64,000 nucleotides of DNA from ZC4RG30 sp039932715 (GTDB lineage Bacteria; Pseudomonadota; Gammaproteobacteria; Steroidobacterales; Steroidobacteraceae): the NCBI GenBank assembly GCA_039932715.1, contig JBDTPN010000002.1, positions 62,001-126,000 of the forward strand, written 5' to 3'. The notes below the pieces were generated by a model, which saw only the letters and a program-made list of their open reading frames with translations, had not been told where the DNA came from and ran no database searches. Below, in pieces: positions 8,535-16,794 of this stretch. The position numbers were made by a program, and so were the translations under genes. The stretch's first letter is position 1. Every line of letters starts with the position of its first letter.

Positions 8535-10906
8535 GCGGGACGCTGCAGTTTCCTAAGGCGGTGGAGGAGGCGCTGTTGCAGCTGCGTCCTGCCTCGCGCC
8601 GCAGCTTCCTGCAGGCTTCCGGAGCACTGGTAATCAGTCTCGGCGTCACTGCGCTACCTGGCACCAATGCGCTTGCGGCAGCTCCTGGCGCCGGCCCATA
8701 TCCCGATCCAGACTTTCTGCAGCTCGACACCTGGATCGTGATCCACCCCGATAACAGCGCGACGTTTTTTGTCGGCAAGACAGACGGTGGCCAGGGAACC
8801 GGTACCGCGTTCCGGCAGATGATGTGCGACGAGCTGGATATTGCCTATGACAGGACCAGACTCATCATGGGCTGTACAGACATCACGCCGGACCAGGGCG
8901 GCTCGGGGGGATCCGACGGCGTGGAGCGCGACGGCTGGCCCATGCGCCGGGTGGCGGCTGAAGCGCGACGGGTGCTGATGGACACCGCCGCGCAGCGATT
9001 CGGCGTGCCGGTAGAAATGCTGGTGGCCAGCAACGCAACAATTGCACTCAAGTCCGATCCGGCAAAGCGCGTGACGTACGCCCAGTTACTGGGCGGACGG
9101 CGTTTCAACGTTGCGCTCACCGGTCGCAACGTCGACGCCACCACGGGCGTGGCTGCCGTGAAACCAGTCAACGAACTGCGCGTGGTGGGAAAGTCGATCA
9201 AGCGCTACGACATTCCCGCCAAGGTGGATGGATCGCTGAAATGGGCAGTGGACATGAAACTGCCCGGCATGGTCCACGCGCGCAATGTGAGGCCGCCATT
9301 CGCAGGGGCGACATTGCAGCGTATCGACCAGTCATCGGTGGCCGACATTCCGGGGTTTGTCCGGGTGGTCAGCAGCGGCAATTATATAGCCGTGATCTGC
9401 GAGCGTGAGGAACAGGCCATCCGTGCCGCCCGCCAGCTAAAAGTGGAATGGAAGCGGCCGGCAAGCGCGCCGTTCCCGAGTTCCGGGGAACTCTTCAACT
9501 ACATGCGTGCACAGGTGCCCACTTCGACCAGCGAACCTGCGATAAAAGGTGATCCGGATGCGGCATTTACTGCTGCCGTGCGCGTGATCGAAGCTGAATA
9601 CGAGGTTCCGTTCCAGGGGCATGCCGCGATTGGCCCGGCACACGCACTGGCAGATCCTTCCGGCGGCCAGATGACGATCTACTCCAACGACATGAAAGCC
9701 TACGGCCTGCGCAATGGCGTCGCCAAGTTCCTGAAACTGCCGCGGGAAAAAGTGCGCGTTGTCTACATGGATGGGCCGCAGGTGTACGGCCGCACCGCCG
9801 CTGACGATGCCGGTTTCGAAGCCGCCTATCTCGCCAATGAAATCGGGCGCCCGGTCCGCGTGCAGTGGACGCGCGACGAAGAGACCGCCTGGGATACCAA
9901 AGGCCCTGCCCACGTCTTCAAACTGCGCGGCGGTCTCGATGACAAGGGCAAGGTGGTTGCTCTGGAATACGACGCCTGCGCGCTCGACTACAACCATCTT
10001 TGGTACAACGAACCTGAAACTGTGTTGATTGCGCAATTGATGGGGAGGCGACCCGAGCGGCCCGCAAGTGGTTCCACTGAAGCTCCGTCCGTGATGTACG
10101 GCATTGCGAACCGGCGTACGACCACGCGAGTCGTCGGCCTGCCGATGATCTGGGAAACGCCGCTGCGCACAGGCAACCTGCGCGACCCTAATGGGCCGCA
10201 AGTCACCTTCGCGTTTGAGTCATTCATCGACGAACTGGCCGCAGCGGCTCGAGCCGATCCTGTGCAGTTCCGGCTTGATATGCTGGCCGCATCCGAAGAG
10301 GATGCCGTGTTCCGCAAGGCGCGGTCGCTTGCCGTGGTGCATGCGGCAGCGAAGGCCCATGGCTGGGAAGCGCGTCCTTCGCCAAGGCCAAGCTCGGCTT
10401 CTTCCTCTGGCGGCACGCTTTCGGGGCGCGGCATCGCTTATACGTATCGCGGCAATACCATTGCTGCCGTCATCGCTGATGTCGAGGTCAATCAACAGAC
10501 CGGTCATGTATGGGTGAAGCGACTGGTGTGCGCGCACGACTGCGGCCTCGCCATCAATCCCGAAGGTCTGCGTCACACCGTGGAGTGCGGGATGCTGCAT
10601 GCATTGAGCAGGGCGCTATGTGAAGAAGTTCGATTTGATAATGAAAAAGTGACCAGTGTCGACTGGGCTTCATATCCCAGCCTTCGGCATTCGGATACAC
10701 CAGAGACTATCGATATCGTACTGGTCAACGGCGATCCGAATCCTGACCGTCCTGACCTGGCTCCCTACGGCGCCGGCGAAACCAGCCATAAACCGGTGAT
10801 CGCAGCAGTCGCCAACGCCATTCATGATGCTACCGGCGTGCGCTTGCGCCGCCCGCCATTCCGCGGCGATCGCGTGCTGGCCGCGCTCAAGGCCGCCAAG
10901 GTCTGA
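8531..10906 (+). CDS. Molybdopterin-binding subunit, isoquinoline-1-oxidoreductase-like, Tat signal
   Basis: This 791-residue large subunit belongs to the xanthine dehydrogenase/isoquinoline 1-oxidoreductase family, which hydroxylates N-heterocycles or aldehydes using water at a Mo centre. A twin-arginine motif (ASRRSFLQAS, RR at 23-24) marks it for periplasmic export. The catalytic glutamate is in GAGE near residue 750. GTG at 8531 overlaps the small-subunit stop by four bases and is in frame with the Tat signal; the frame is open further upstream but those residues are shadow. No cytochrome c subunit gene follows, so the electron acceptor is unknown. The true substrate cannot be read from sequence. 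Confidence 0.92.
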   Translation: MSGTLQFPKAVEEALLQLRPASRRSFLQASGALVISLGVTALPGTNALAAAPGAGPYPDPDFLQLDTWIVIHPDNSATFFVGKTDGGQGTGTAFRQMMCDELDIAYDRTRLIMGCTDITPDQGGSGGSDGVERDGWPMRRVAAEARRVLMDTAAQRFGVPVEMLVASNATIALKSDPAKRVTYAQLLGGRRFNVALTGRNVDATTGVAAVKPVNELRVVGKSIKRYDIPAKVDGSLKWAVDMKLPGMVHARNVRPPFAGATLQRIDQSSVADIPGFVRVVSSGNYIAVICEREEQAIRAARQLKVEWKRPASAPFPSSGELFNYMRAQVPTSTSEPAIKGDPDAAFTAAVRVIEAEYEVPFQGHAAIGPAHALADPSGGQMTIYSNDMKAYGLRNGVAKFLKLPREKVRVVYMDGPQVYGRTAADDAGFEAAYLANEIGRPVRVQWTRDEETAWDTKGPAHVFKLRGGLDDKGKVVALEYDACALDYNHLWYNEPETVLIAQLMGRRPERPASGSTEAPSVMYGIANRRTTTRVVGLPMIWETPLRTGNLRDPNGPQVTFAFESFIDELAAAARADPVQFRLDMLAASEEDAVFRKARSLAVVHAAAKAHGWEARPSPRPSSASSSGGTLSGRGIAYTYRGNTIAAVIADVEVNQQTGHVWVKRLVCAHDCGLAINPEGLRHTVECGMLHALSRALCEEVRFDNEKVTSVDWASYPSLRHSDTPETIDIVLVNGDPNPDRPDLAPYGAGETSHKPVIAAVANAIHDATGVRLRRPPFRGDRVLAALKAAKV

Positions 10907-10913
10907 GGAAAGA

Positions 10914-12617
10914 CTAGTCTTCGGAAAAATCCGAAACGGGATCTATGTCCACCGGCACATCGCCGGCCTTTTCCAGCGCTTGTGCGAGATCCTGAGGCAT
11001 GGTGCCGTAACGCATGAACCAAGACTCGGTGCGGGCACGATCGCCGGTGGCTTCCTGTTCCAGCAGCTCCTTTGCAAGGTCGGCAACGGCACCGGGCATC
11101 TTGCCCAGCTCGACCACATAGCGTCCGGTGGCGTTGTCGCGCCGGATCACACCCTTGTCGACCAGATAGTTGAACTCCATCATCTCGGCCTTGCCGTGTG
11201 CTTCAGCAACTCCGAAGCGCACCGTGCGAAAAATGCCTGCGACATCTGACAGGAAATAGCCGTCCAGTTTGTCCCTGGGCACCACGCCGTGATCCACCAG
11301 CCACTTGAGGCCGTAGAGTCCGACGATGTCCGCCTTGGCTTCCTCCAATGCCGAATAGCTGGCACCGATGGCGATGCGAACGTCCTGCTTCTGGCCGTTG
11401 ACATGCGCAAATGCCGGGCCCAGCCCGTGGGCCATCTCATGCATGAGCGTGGTCGCAAGATAGCCCTCGGCTGATGCCTGCGCTGCCTGCTTCTCTTCGA
11501 GCAGACGGTGGCCGATGGGCAGGATCACATTGTCTACGCGGGCATCCATGAAGTTCTTAAAGAAGATCTTCTTCGAGCCGCGCAATTCGTGCACACGCGG
11601 GTCATTGGGCAGATTATCCGCGACCGCCTGGTAACCATGCCGCAAATCGCCGGCCCGCAATGGGGCGTCCATTACCTCCATTGGCGAACGTAATCCTTTC
11701 TTCGAGGGTCGATCAGCAGCGGGTAGCGGCAAAGCATCCTGGATGTCGGCGACATACTTCTGATAGATGTCCAGCTTGCGGCTCTCGCCCTCGTTGCGCA
11801 CCAGGATGGCCGCACCATAAGAAGCCTTCACGCCCGCCAGGTCGTCGAGATAGGTCTCATACGGCGCGAAAATCAGGTCGATCTGGGGATTCTCGAGGTC
11901 GAGCCAGGCCAGGTCGCTCTCGAAATAGTCATCGGTCAGCAGCGCATCAGCGCGCAGGCGCAGGTACCTGGCAAACGCCGCGTCGTCCGAAAGGTCCGCC
12001 GCTTCGCGCAACAGCGCCGCCATGGGCTGCAACCACTTGGCATAGGCAATGTGATAAGGAATGGCCTGCAGCAGCGAGCCCTTGCGCTGGACTACGGTAT
12101 ACGGGTCGTAGAGCGCGGCTTTCTGCGCAGGATGCGCCGCGGCGTATTGCTCAAGGGTCTTGACCGTGAGGTCGGGCGGATACAGGTTGCGGCCGGGGGG
12201 CATGGGTGCAGTGCCGACGAAAGGTTGCTGCTCGCGGATCAGGTTGAAGCGACTGCCGTTGATGCGCAGGAAACGCCGCAGGTTCCTGGCTTCGACGGTG
12301 TCCTTGCCGTTGAGCTGCCGGTAAAGCTGCAATCCCTGTGGGTCACTCTGCTCCCAGTAGATTTCCTCGAGCAGGCCGCAGGCCTTGGCCAGCTTGTCGA
12401 TCATCTGCTGTTGGCGCGCGCTCAATCCTGTTGCATTGAACGGCATGTGGACTTCACGAAATTTCGCCAGCTCGCCGGGCAGGTCCGCGGAGACATTGGC
12501 GGCCAAGTTGGTGGCCACATGAGGGGCCACATCAGCTGACTGGGTGCAACCCAGGAGCATTGCTGCGGCGCAGGCGGGCAGGATTGTTCTGGCGATGGAT
12601 GCTTGCATGGAAATCAT
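10914..12617 (-). CDS. M49 (dipeptidyl-peptidase III)-like metallopeptidase lipoprotein
   Basis: This 567-residue protein has a lipoprotein signal (LLGC, Cys24) and a zinc peptidase core with HEMAH at 393-397 and EEAKAD at 425-430. Classical M49 enzymes have HExxGH and EExRAE; the five-residue HExxH here places it in the divergent bacterial branch. It would trim short peptides at the envelope. It converges closely on the molybdenum hydroxylase gene, with stops 8 bp apart. It is 18 bp downstream of the TIR-TPR gene and looks like the last gene of that leftward cluster. ATG at 12617 has a GAGG upstream; ATG 12608 is also possible. Confidence 0.85.
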   Translation of the reverse strand: MISMQASIARTILPACAAAMLLGCTQSADVAPHVATNLAANVSADLPGELAKFREVHMPFNATGLSARQQQMIDKLAKACGLLEEIYWEQSDPQGLQLYRQLNGKDTVEARNLRRFLRINGSRFNLIREQQPFVGTAPMPPGRNLYPPDLTVKTLEQYAAAHPAQKAALYDPYTVVQRKGSLLQAIPYHIAYAKWLQPMAALLREAADLSDDAAFARYLRLRADALLTDDYFESDLAWLDLENPQIDLIFAPYETYLDDLAGVKASYGAAILVRNEGESRKLDIYQKYVADIQDALPLPAADRPSKKGLRSPMEVMDAPLRAGDLRHGYQAVADNLPNDPRVHELRGSKKIFFKNFMDARVDNVILPIGHRLLEEKQAAQASAEGYLATTLMHEMAHGLGPAFAHVNGQKQDVRIAIGASYSALEEAKADIVGLYGLKWLVDHGVVPRDKLDGYFLSDVAGIFRTVRFGVAEAHGKAEMMEFNYLVDKGVIRRDNATGRYVVELGKMPGAVADLAKELLEQEATGDRARTESWFMRYGTMPQDLAQALEKAGDVPVDIDPVSDFSED

Positions 12618-12635
12618 CTTAGACCTCGGCGCAAC

Positions 12636-14282
12636 TCAGCGCAGCTCCAGCCCGGCCTTGTGCAATCCTTCAAGAAAGAACTCCCGGTCCGCGGCATATT
12701 TGAACGGGTAGGTTGCGTCGATATAGGCCAACGAGATGTCCGACTGGCGCTGTAGCAATTGCCCGACGACGTCGCGAGCCTGTTCCGCTTGGCCCATGTG
12801 CCCCAGACAGCAGGCCAATCGCTGGTACGAGCGCACGAACCGGGGCTGGGTGTGGATCGCCTTCTCGGCAAACTCGCGGGCTGGATCGAAATCCCTAAGC
12901 ATCAGATGGGCCAGGGAAAGATCGGCCAGCGCTGAACCAGCGAATCGATATTGGGGATCCAGTCGCAAGACCTTGTGTAGCGCGGGAATGGCATCGGCCC
13001 ATTTGCCCGAAAAGCTCAGCAGACAGGCCAGGCCGTGGTGCGCGCTAGGCGCACTTGGATTGAGCCTGACGGCCCGGTGGTTCTCGTCCGTTCCCAGATC
13101 GTGGGCCCGCTGCGTCCAAAGGTAGCCCATTCCCTTCATGAAGTGACCGAGCCAGTCTCCTTCATCAAGGGCTACAGCTTCGCTCGCAGATTCAAAGGAT
13201 TCACGAAAAGCGCTTGCCGGATCAGCCGACCAACCGGCCATGGTCTGTTCGAAGAGGCAAATGGCGAGCATCGACCTTGCGTAGCTGGAAGCGGGATCGA
13301 ACTCTATCGCCCGGTGCGCGAACTGTATCGCTTCCACGTAGTCATTCCGGGAATACTTCCACTGGTGCGCTAGGGCGCGGTGGCAGCAGTCCCATGATCT
13401 GAGGTTCTCAGGGCGTTTGAGCATGGTGCGCTGTTGCTCGGCCCGTTGCAGCTCCGGCTCCAGGCTGGCGACGATGCTCTCGGTAATCTCGTCCTGTACC
13501 TCGAAGATATCGCTCATGTCCCGGTCATAGCGCTGGGACCAGAGCTGATGGCCATTGGTAGCATCGATCAACTGGGCCGTAATGCGAATTCGTCCCCCGG
13601 CCTTGCGCACGCTGCCTTCCAGTACATACTTCGCGCCAAGCCTCTTGCCGATTTCCTTGATGTCTATGGACTGCTTCTTGAACACAAGCGTCGAATTCCT
13701 GGCGATTACCGGGAACCAGCGCCAGTACGACAACGCAGTGACGATGTCCTGTGTGATGCCGTCGACGAAGTATTCTTGCTCCGGTTCCCCGCTCAGGTTT
13801 GCGAAGGGCAGCACGGCCACCGCCGGGCGCAGGAACAACTCGTCAGCTCCGGCGTCTGTCGTATTCGAGATGGCGCCTGGGCCGGTCGCGCTTTTTCCGA
13901 CGAGCCGATGCAAGCCTTCGATGAACGATTGCCAACGCACATCCGTGGGATCGCCACTCCAGTTCGAAAGCTCCGCGGTGTGAGTAAGCTCGAACATGAT
14001 CGGTCGTTTGCAGGATTCGATCATCACCGGCACCAGGCATTTTTTGGCCTGTGCCTGCGTGGCTTCCGCGCGCACCCAACGGGAATCCACCGAACGTTTC
14101 GACCACAATACGACCACGGCCTTCGCATTATCGAGTGCCTGTTCGGTAACCGAATCGAAGGATTCGCCAACATCCAGGACCTGATCCCACCAGACGCTCA
14201 AGCCCTCGCGTTCGAAGCCCTCCGCGAAACGCCGGGCTGTCGACTGGTCTTCGCGGCTGTAGGAAAGGAAAACGTCAGCCAC
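12636..14282 (-). CDS. TIR / TolB-like / TPR protein
   Basis: The 548-residue protein has three parts. A TIR domain (about 1-125) begins VFLSYSRED, and its conserved glutamate is Glu73 in SRWVRAEA, the position used by NAD-cleaving TIR enzymes. A TolB-like/FlgO domain follows (about 150-275, from AVLPFANLSGEPEQEYF to GHQLWSQRYDR), as in CadC- and cyclase-linked regulators. The rest (about 290-545) is TPR-like helical repeats. No cyclase domain or DNA-binding head is present. The start overlaps the end of the upstream PepSY-type membrane protein by 8 bp, so the two are translationally coupled. It may bind or cleave a nucleotide in response to an envelope signal; that is inference. Confidence 0.87.
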   Translation of the reverse strand: MADVFLSYSREDQSTARRFAEGFEREGLSVWWDQVLDVGESFDSVTEQALDNAKAVVVLWSKRSVDSRWVRAEATQAQAKKCLVPVMIESCKRPIMFELTHTAELSNWSGDPTDVRWQSFIEGLHRLVGKSATGPGAISNTTDAGADELFLRPAVAVLPFANLSGEPEQEYFVDGITQDIVTALSYWRWFPVIARNSTLVFKKQSIDIKEIGKRLGAKYVLEGSVRKAGGRIRITAQLIDATNGHQLWSQRYDRDMSDIFEVQDEITESIVASLEPELQRAEQQRTMLKRPENLRSWDCCHRALAHQWKYSRNDYVEAIQFAHRAIEFDPASSYARSMLAICLFEQTMAGWSADPASAFRESFESASEAVALDEGDWLGHFMKGMGYLWTQRAHDLGTDENHRAVRLNPSAPSAHHGLACLLSFSGKWADAIPALHKVLRLDPQYRFAGSALADLSLAHLMLRDFDPAREFAEKAIHTQPRFVRSYQRLACCLGHMGQAEQARDVVGQLLQRQSDISLAYIDATYPFKYAADREFFLEGLHKAGLELR

Positions 14283-14916
14283 CTGTCGAGACTCTCCTGG
14301 ACCTTCGATTCAGCCACATCATGACGCCGGTAACGAAAAGAGTACAAGGGACCAGCCCCAGAACGGTCCACAGCACCTTCACCAACATACCGTAGGCACG
14401 GCCGAAATGTAGTCGCGTGAGCGTGGCGACAACGTCCTGAAGGAATAACGACCCCTTGGTCTCGCCATCACCCATAAACACATCGGGAAATGCGAAGTAA
14501 ATGCCCGTCAGGGCCCACACGAAGATGATCAGGAAGGCCCAGAACCCCAACGTGTGGTGGAGTTCCCAGACGAAGCGGGAACCGCTCGCGGCAGTGCGCA
14601 CCGACATCCGGCGCCACCAGCCGCTCTTTCCGGGCCACCACAGGATGGCACCGGTAAGGCAGATCAACGCCACGGCTACTGCCCCAACCCCGTTCCACCG
14701 CAGGCCGGCCTTGCCGGCCAGTAGTTCTCCGTGAAAGCGCGCCAGCCAGGTGACGAAAGCGGGCTCGCAAGTGAAGCCATTGCGTTGGCAAATCGCGTGA
14801 TCCATCTCGCGACGAAAGACAATCGCACTACCCGAGAGGCAGATGACAAGGATGTAGACGCCGGTTACCAGCCCCGTCCACAGATGCACCTGGAACAGCG
14901 CCCGGCGCAAACTCAT
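14275..14916 (-). CDS. Short PepSY-associated transmembrane protein
   Basis: This is a 213-residue membrane protein with about four hydrophobic helices (near 14-36, 76-95, 123-145 and 178-202). It matches the PepSY-TM family in the opening HLWTGL pattern and in repeated histidines (11, 62, 120, 121, 170) that may bind heme or metal. Full family members are often longer and include PepSY domains, which are missing here. Some relatives are linked to iron-siderophore reduction. It begins at an ATG that overlaps the stop of a tiny ORF (TGATG) and ends inside the TIR-TPR gene start, which suggests a membrane partner of that protein. Confidence 0.8.
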   Translation of the reverse strand: MSLRRALFQVHLWTGLVTGVYILVICLSGSAIVFRREMDHAICQRNGFTCEPAFVTWLARFHGELLAGKAGLRWNGVGAVAVALICLTGAILWWPGKSGWWRRMSVRTAASGSRFVWELHHTLGFWAFLIIFVWALTGIYFAFPDVFMGDGETKGSLFLQDVVATLTRLHFGRAYGMLVKVLWTVLGLVPCTLFVTGVMMWLNRRSRRVSTGG

Positions 14917-14969
14917 CAGGCGATGGCAATTGCGCTGTAGAGCGCGGTAAGAAGCAGCACCTGATGCAT
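14916..14969 (-). CDS. Possible 17-residue hydrophobic leader ORF
   Basis: An ATG 16 bp after the caspase-like stop opens a 17-codon frame of mostly Leu, Ala and Ile whose TGA overlaps the ATG of the PepSY-type gene (TGATG). No good ribosome site precedes it. It could be a coupling leader for the membrane protein, the remnant of a longer small membrane protein, or chance. Confidence 0.25.
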   Translation of the reverse strand: MHQVLLLTALYSAIAIA

Positions 14970-14985
14970 GAGGTGTTTTGCGCGT

Positions 14986-16593
14986 TCAGGGCTTGAGGAA
15001 AGCGGCCACGGAACGGTTTTCGCAGGATTGCAGGCGCGTCAATTCGGTGCGTTGGTCGCCGGCGTTCTTGAGGAACAGCAGGCGCCGCGTCAATTGGCCG
15101 GCAAGTGCGCGCGGGGTGACGCCTGGTTTCCAGCGCGCTGCCTGACCGGCAAGATCGTAGAGCGGTACTGCGAGATTTGCGTCGAATCCAGCCAGCAACG
15201 CTCCAAGTGCTTGTGTTTCCCCGGGGGGCGCCCCCGTAGACAAGGCCTTGATCTCGCGCACGGTCAGGCTTTGCGGAAGCGATTCGGGGTGCGTATCAAA
15301 CCAGGCATCGGCAAGGGCATCGATGCTGGTGTAGGTGACATTGCGTGCATCGCCCACCGTGCTGGCATACCAGTGCGCCTCCGCGAGCGAGATCACGCCG
15401 TCGCCATCCGTGTCCGCCGACTTGCGCATCGCAGGCGCAAGACTGGAAAAGAACATGTGCAGGTAGTCCTGGCTCTGTGCAACCTGGGCTGAGTCGGCTT
15501 GGCACCCGGTTGCGACTATATCGGGGCGTGCACCAAAGAACCCGCAGCTGGTCGCGCGCGCCATGACACCACCGAAGCAGTTGCCGCTGACCAGCACGTC
15601 GTCGCCCCCACCGTATTCGTGCAGCGTACGCAACGCAGAGGGTGAAAGCGCAGTGGGGCTGCTCCACATTCCCGCGCCATCGGAGTTGCCGTGACCTACC
15701 AGTACCAGCAGGTTGCGGCTGCCGGGCCTTGCATGAATGGACTGGAAAATGCGCAATGCCGCATCCGGGGCAAATGGGCTGGAGCCGGTCACTTCGCGCC
15801 GGACCAGGCCGAGGCGCCCGCCGCGCACTTCAAGTGCGTTGGCGCCAAGTGAGTTGGCTGAACCATAGAAGATCCGAAACCGTGATGGATCCAGCGCCAG
15901 GGATTGCGTGAGAACGTCGCGGATTTCTTCTATGCGCAGCGCATTGAAGATTTCGTTGTCGGCAGCTCCAGACGCGGTGGACATCAGCATAACGTTGGCT
16001 GCCCCCAGTGGCGGCGCCAACGTTTGCGGATTGCCAGTGATCCAGTCGCCGCTGCGTGCTCGCAAGATGGCGGGATCCAGCGCCAGCCGGTAGAACCAGT
16101 TGAGGTTCCAGGTGCGCATGTACAGATCCGTCGTGAACGCTGAGCGTTGGTTGAAAATCTTCCCCAGGTCGCCGCCCAGATCTGGCGTGGTGATGGTTTC
16201 CGGAAAAAGCGCACCACGCAGGTCGGCGGAATCGGTGATATCGCCAGCCGATGCGATGACGCCATCGCGCTTGAGCAGAACCTGGGCCGAGCGCGCAGCG
16301 GCCCGCTGTCGCCACACCGGCTCATCGAACCAGGGCAATGCGCGTAGTTCCTGCCATTCTTGCGCGGAGAGTTCAGACGAACTGCGGCGCAAGATGGGTG
16401 CCGTCACCTGGCCGCCGGCGCCATCTTCAAGTGTGGCCTGGCGAAGCTGCGAGCTGCGTTTAAGCATCTCTTCAACATAGATGCAGACCGTGCAGTCGTG
16501 GGGCTTCAACAGCACGATCTGCCATTCCACGGCGTTTGCCGCCCCAATCGAGGCGCTCATCAACAGGGCAAAGGACCAGACTCGCATTTTCAT
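14986..16593 (-). CDS. Periplasmic caspase-fold (clan CD-like) protein with EF-hand
   Basis: This 535-residue protein has a signal peptide ending near GAANA and a CTVC pair at 34-37. The core shows the histidine-cysteine dyad pattern of caspase/legumain-type peptidases: VLVGHG (His301) after a hydrophobic strand and VLVSGNCFGG (Cys339) after the next. Downstream is a complete EF-hand loop, DTDGDGVISLAE at 394-405, suggesting calcium control, as in some orthocaspases. ATG 16593 is chosen because it directly gives the signal peptide; a GTG at 16617 is also in frame. It leads the leftward PepSY-TIR-M49 cluster. Protease activity and substrates are inferred, not shown. Confidence 0.78.
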   Translation of the reverse strand: MKMRVWSFALLMSASIGAANAVEWQIVLLKPHDCTVCIYVEEMLKRSSQLRQATLEDGAGGQVTAPILRRSSSELSAQEWQELRALPWFDEPVWRQRAAARSAQVLLKRDGVIASAGDITDSADLRGALFPETITTPDLGGDLGKIFNQRSAFTTDLYMRTWNLNWFYRLALDPAILRARSGDWITGNPQTLAPPLGAANVMLMSTASGAADNEIFNALRIEEIRDVLTQSLALDPSRFRIFYGSANSLGANALEVRGGRLGLVRREVTGSSPFAPDAALRIFQSIHARPGSRNLLVLVGHGNSDGAGMWSSPTALSPSALRTLHEYGGGDDVLVSGNCFGGVMARATSCGFFGARPDIVATGCQADSAQVAQSQDYLHMFFSSLAPAMRKSADTDGDGVISLAEAHWYASTVGDARNVTYTSIDALADAWFDTHPESLPQSLTVREIKALSTGAPPGETQALGALLAGFDANLAVPLYDLAGQAARWKPGVTPRALAGQLTRRLLFLKNAGDQRTELTRLQSCENRSVAAFLKP

Positions 16594-16662
16594 TTTTGTC
16601 GAATGTACTATCCTCACCGGTTACTGCCAATTCGAATACCCAAATCAGACCAGGGGGCGTCC

Positions 16663-16794
16663 ATGACTCGCAGGAAATTCTGCCCGTTCTTAGCTGCCGT
16701 AGCGCTGCTGTTCACCAGCGCTGCCTTCGCCGGATATGGCCACGACCAGCGCGGCGCCCAGGCTGCGCGCGCCCTCCGGGGAGCGCTAAGATGA
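16663..16794 (+). CDS. Small exported peptide, 43 aa
   Basis: ATG at 16663 follows a GGGGGCG stretch and begins a 43-residue frame with a convincing signal peptide (MTRRKF, then a hydrophobic run, then AFA). Only about 20 mostly Ala/Arg/Gly residues remain after cleavage. Its TGA overlaps the ATG of the NmrA-like gene (ATGA), so it may also serve to couple translation. It is not a recognised family. Confidence 0.45.
   Translation: MTRRKFCPFLAAVALLFTSAAFAGYGHDQRGAQAARALRGALR

Noticed and set aside
10905..10920. Palindrome AAGACTAGTCTT between the molybdenum hydroxylase and M49 genes as a terminator
   Set aside because: The stem has no loop and no T run follows, and the stops are only 8 bp apart; it is at most a weak signal.
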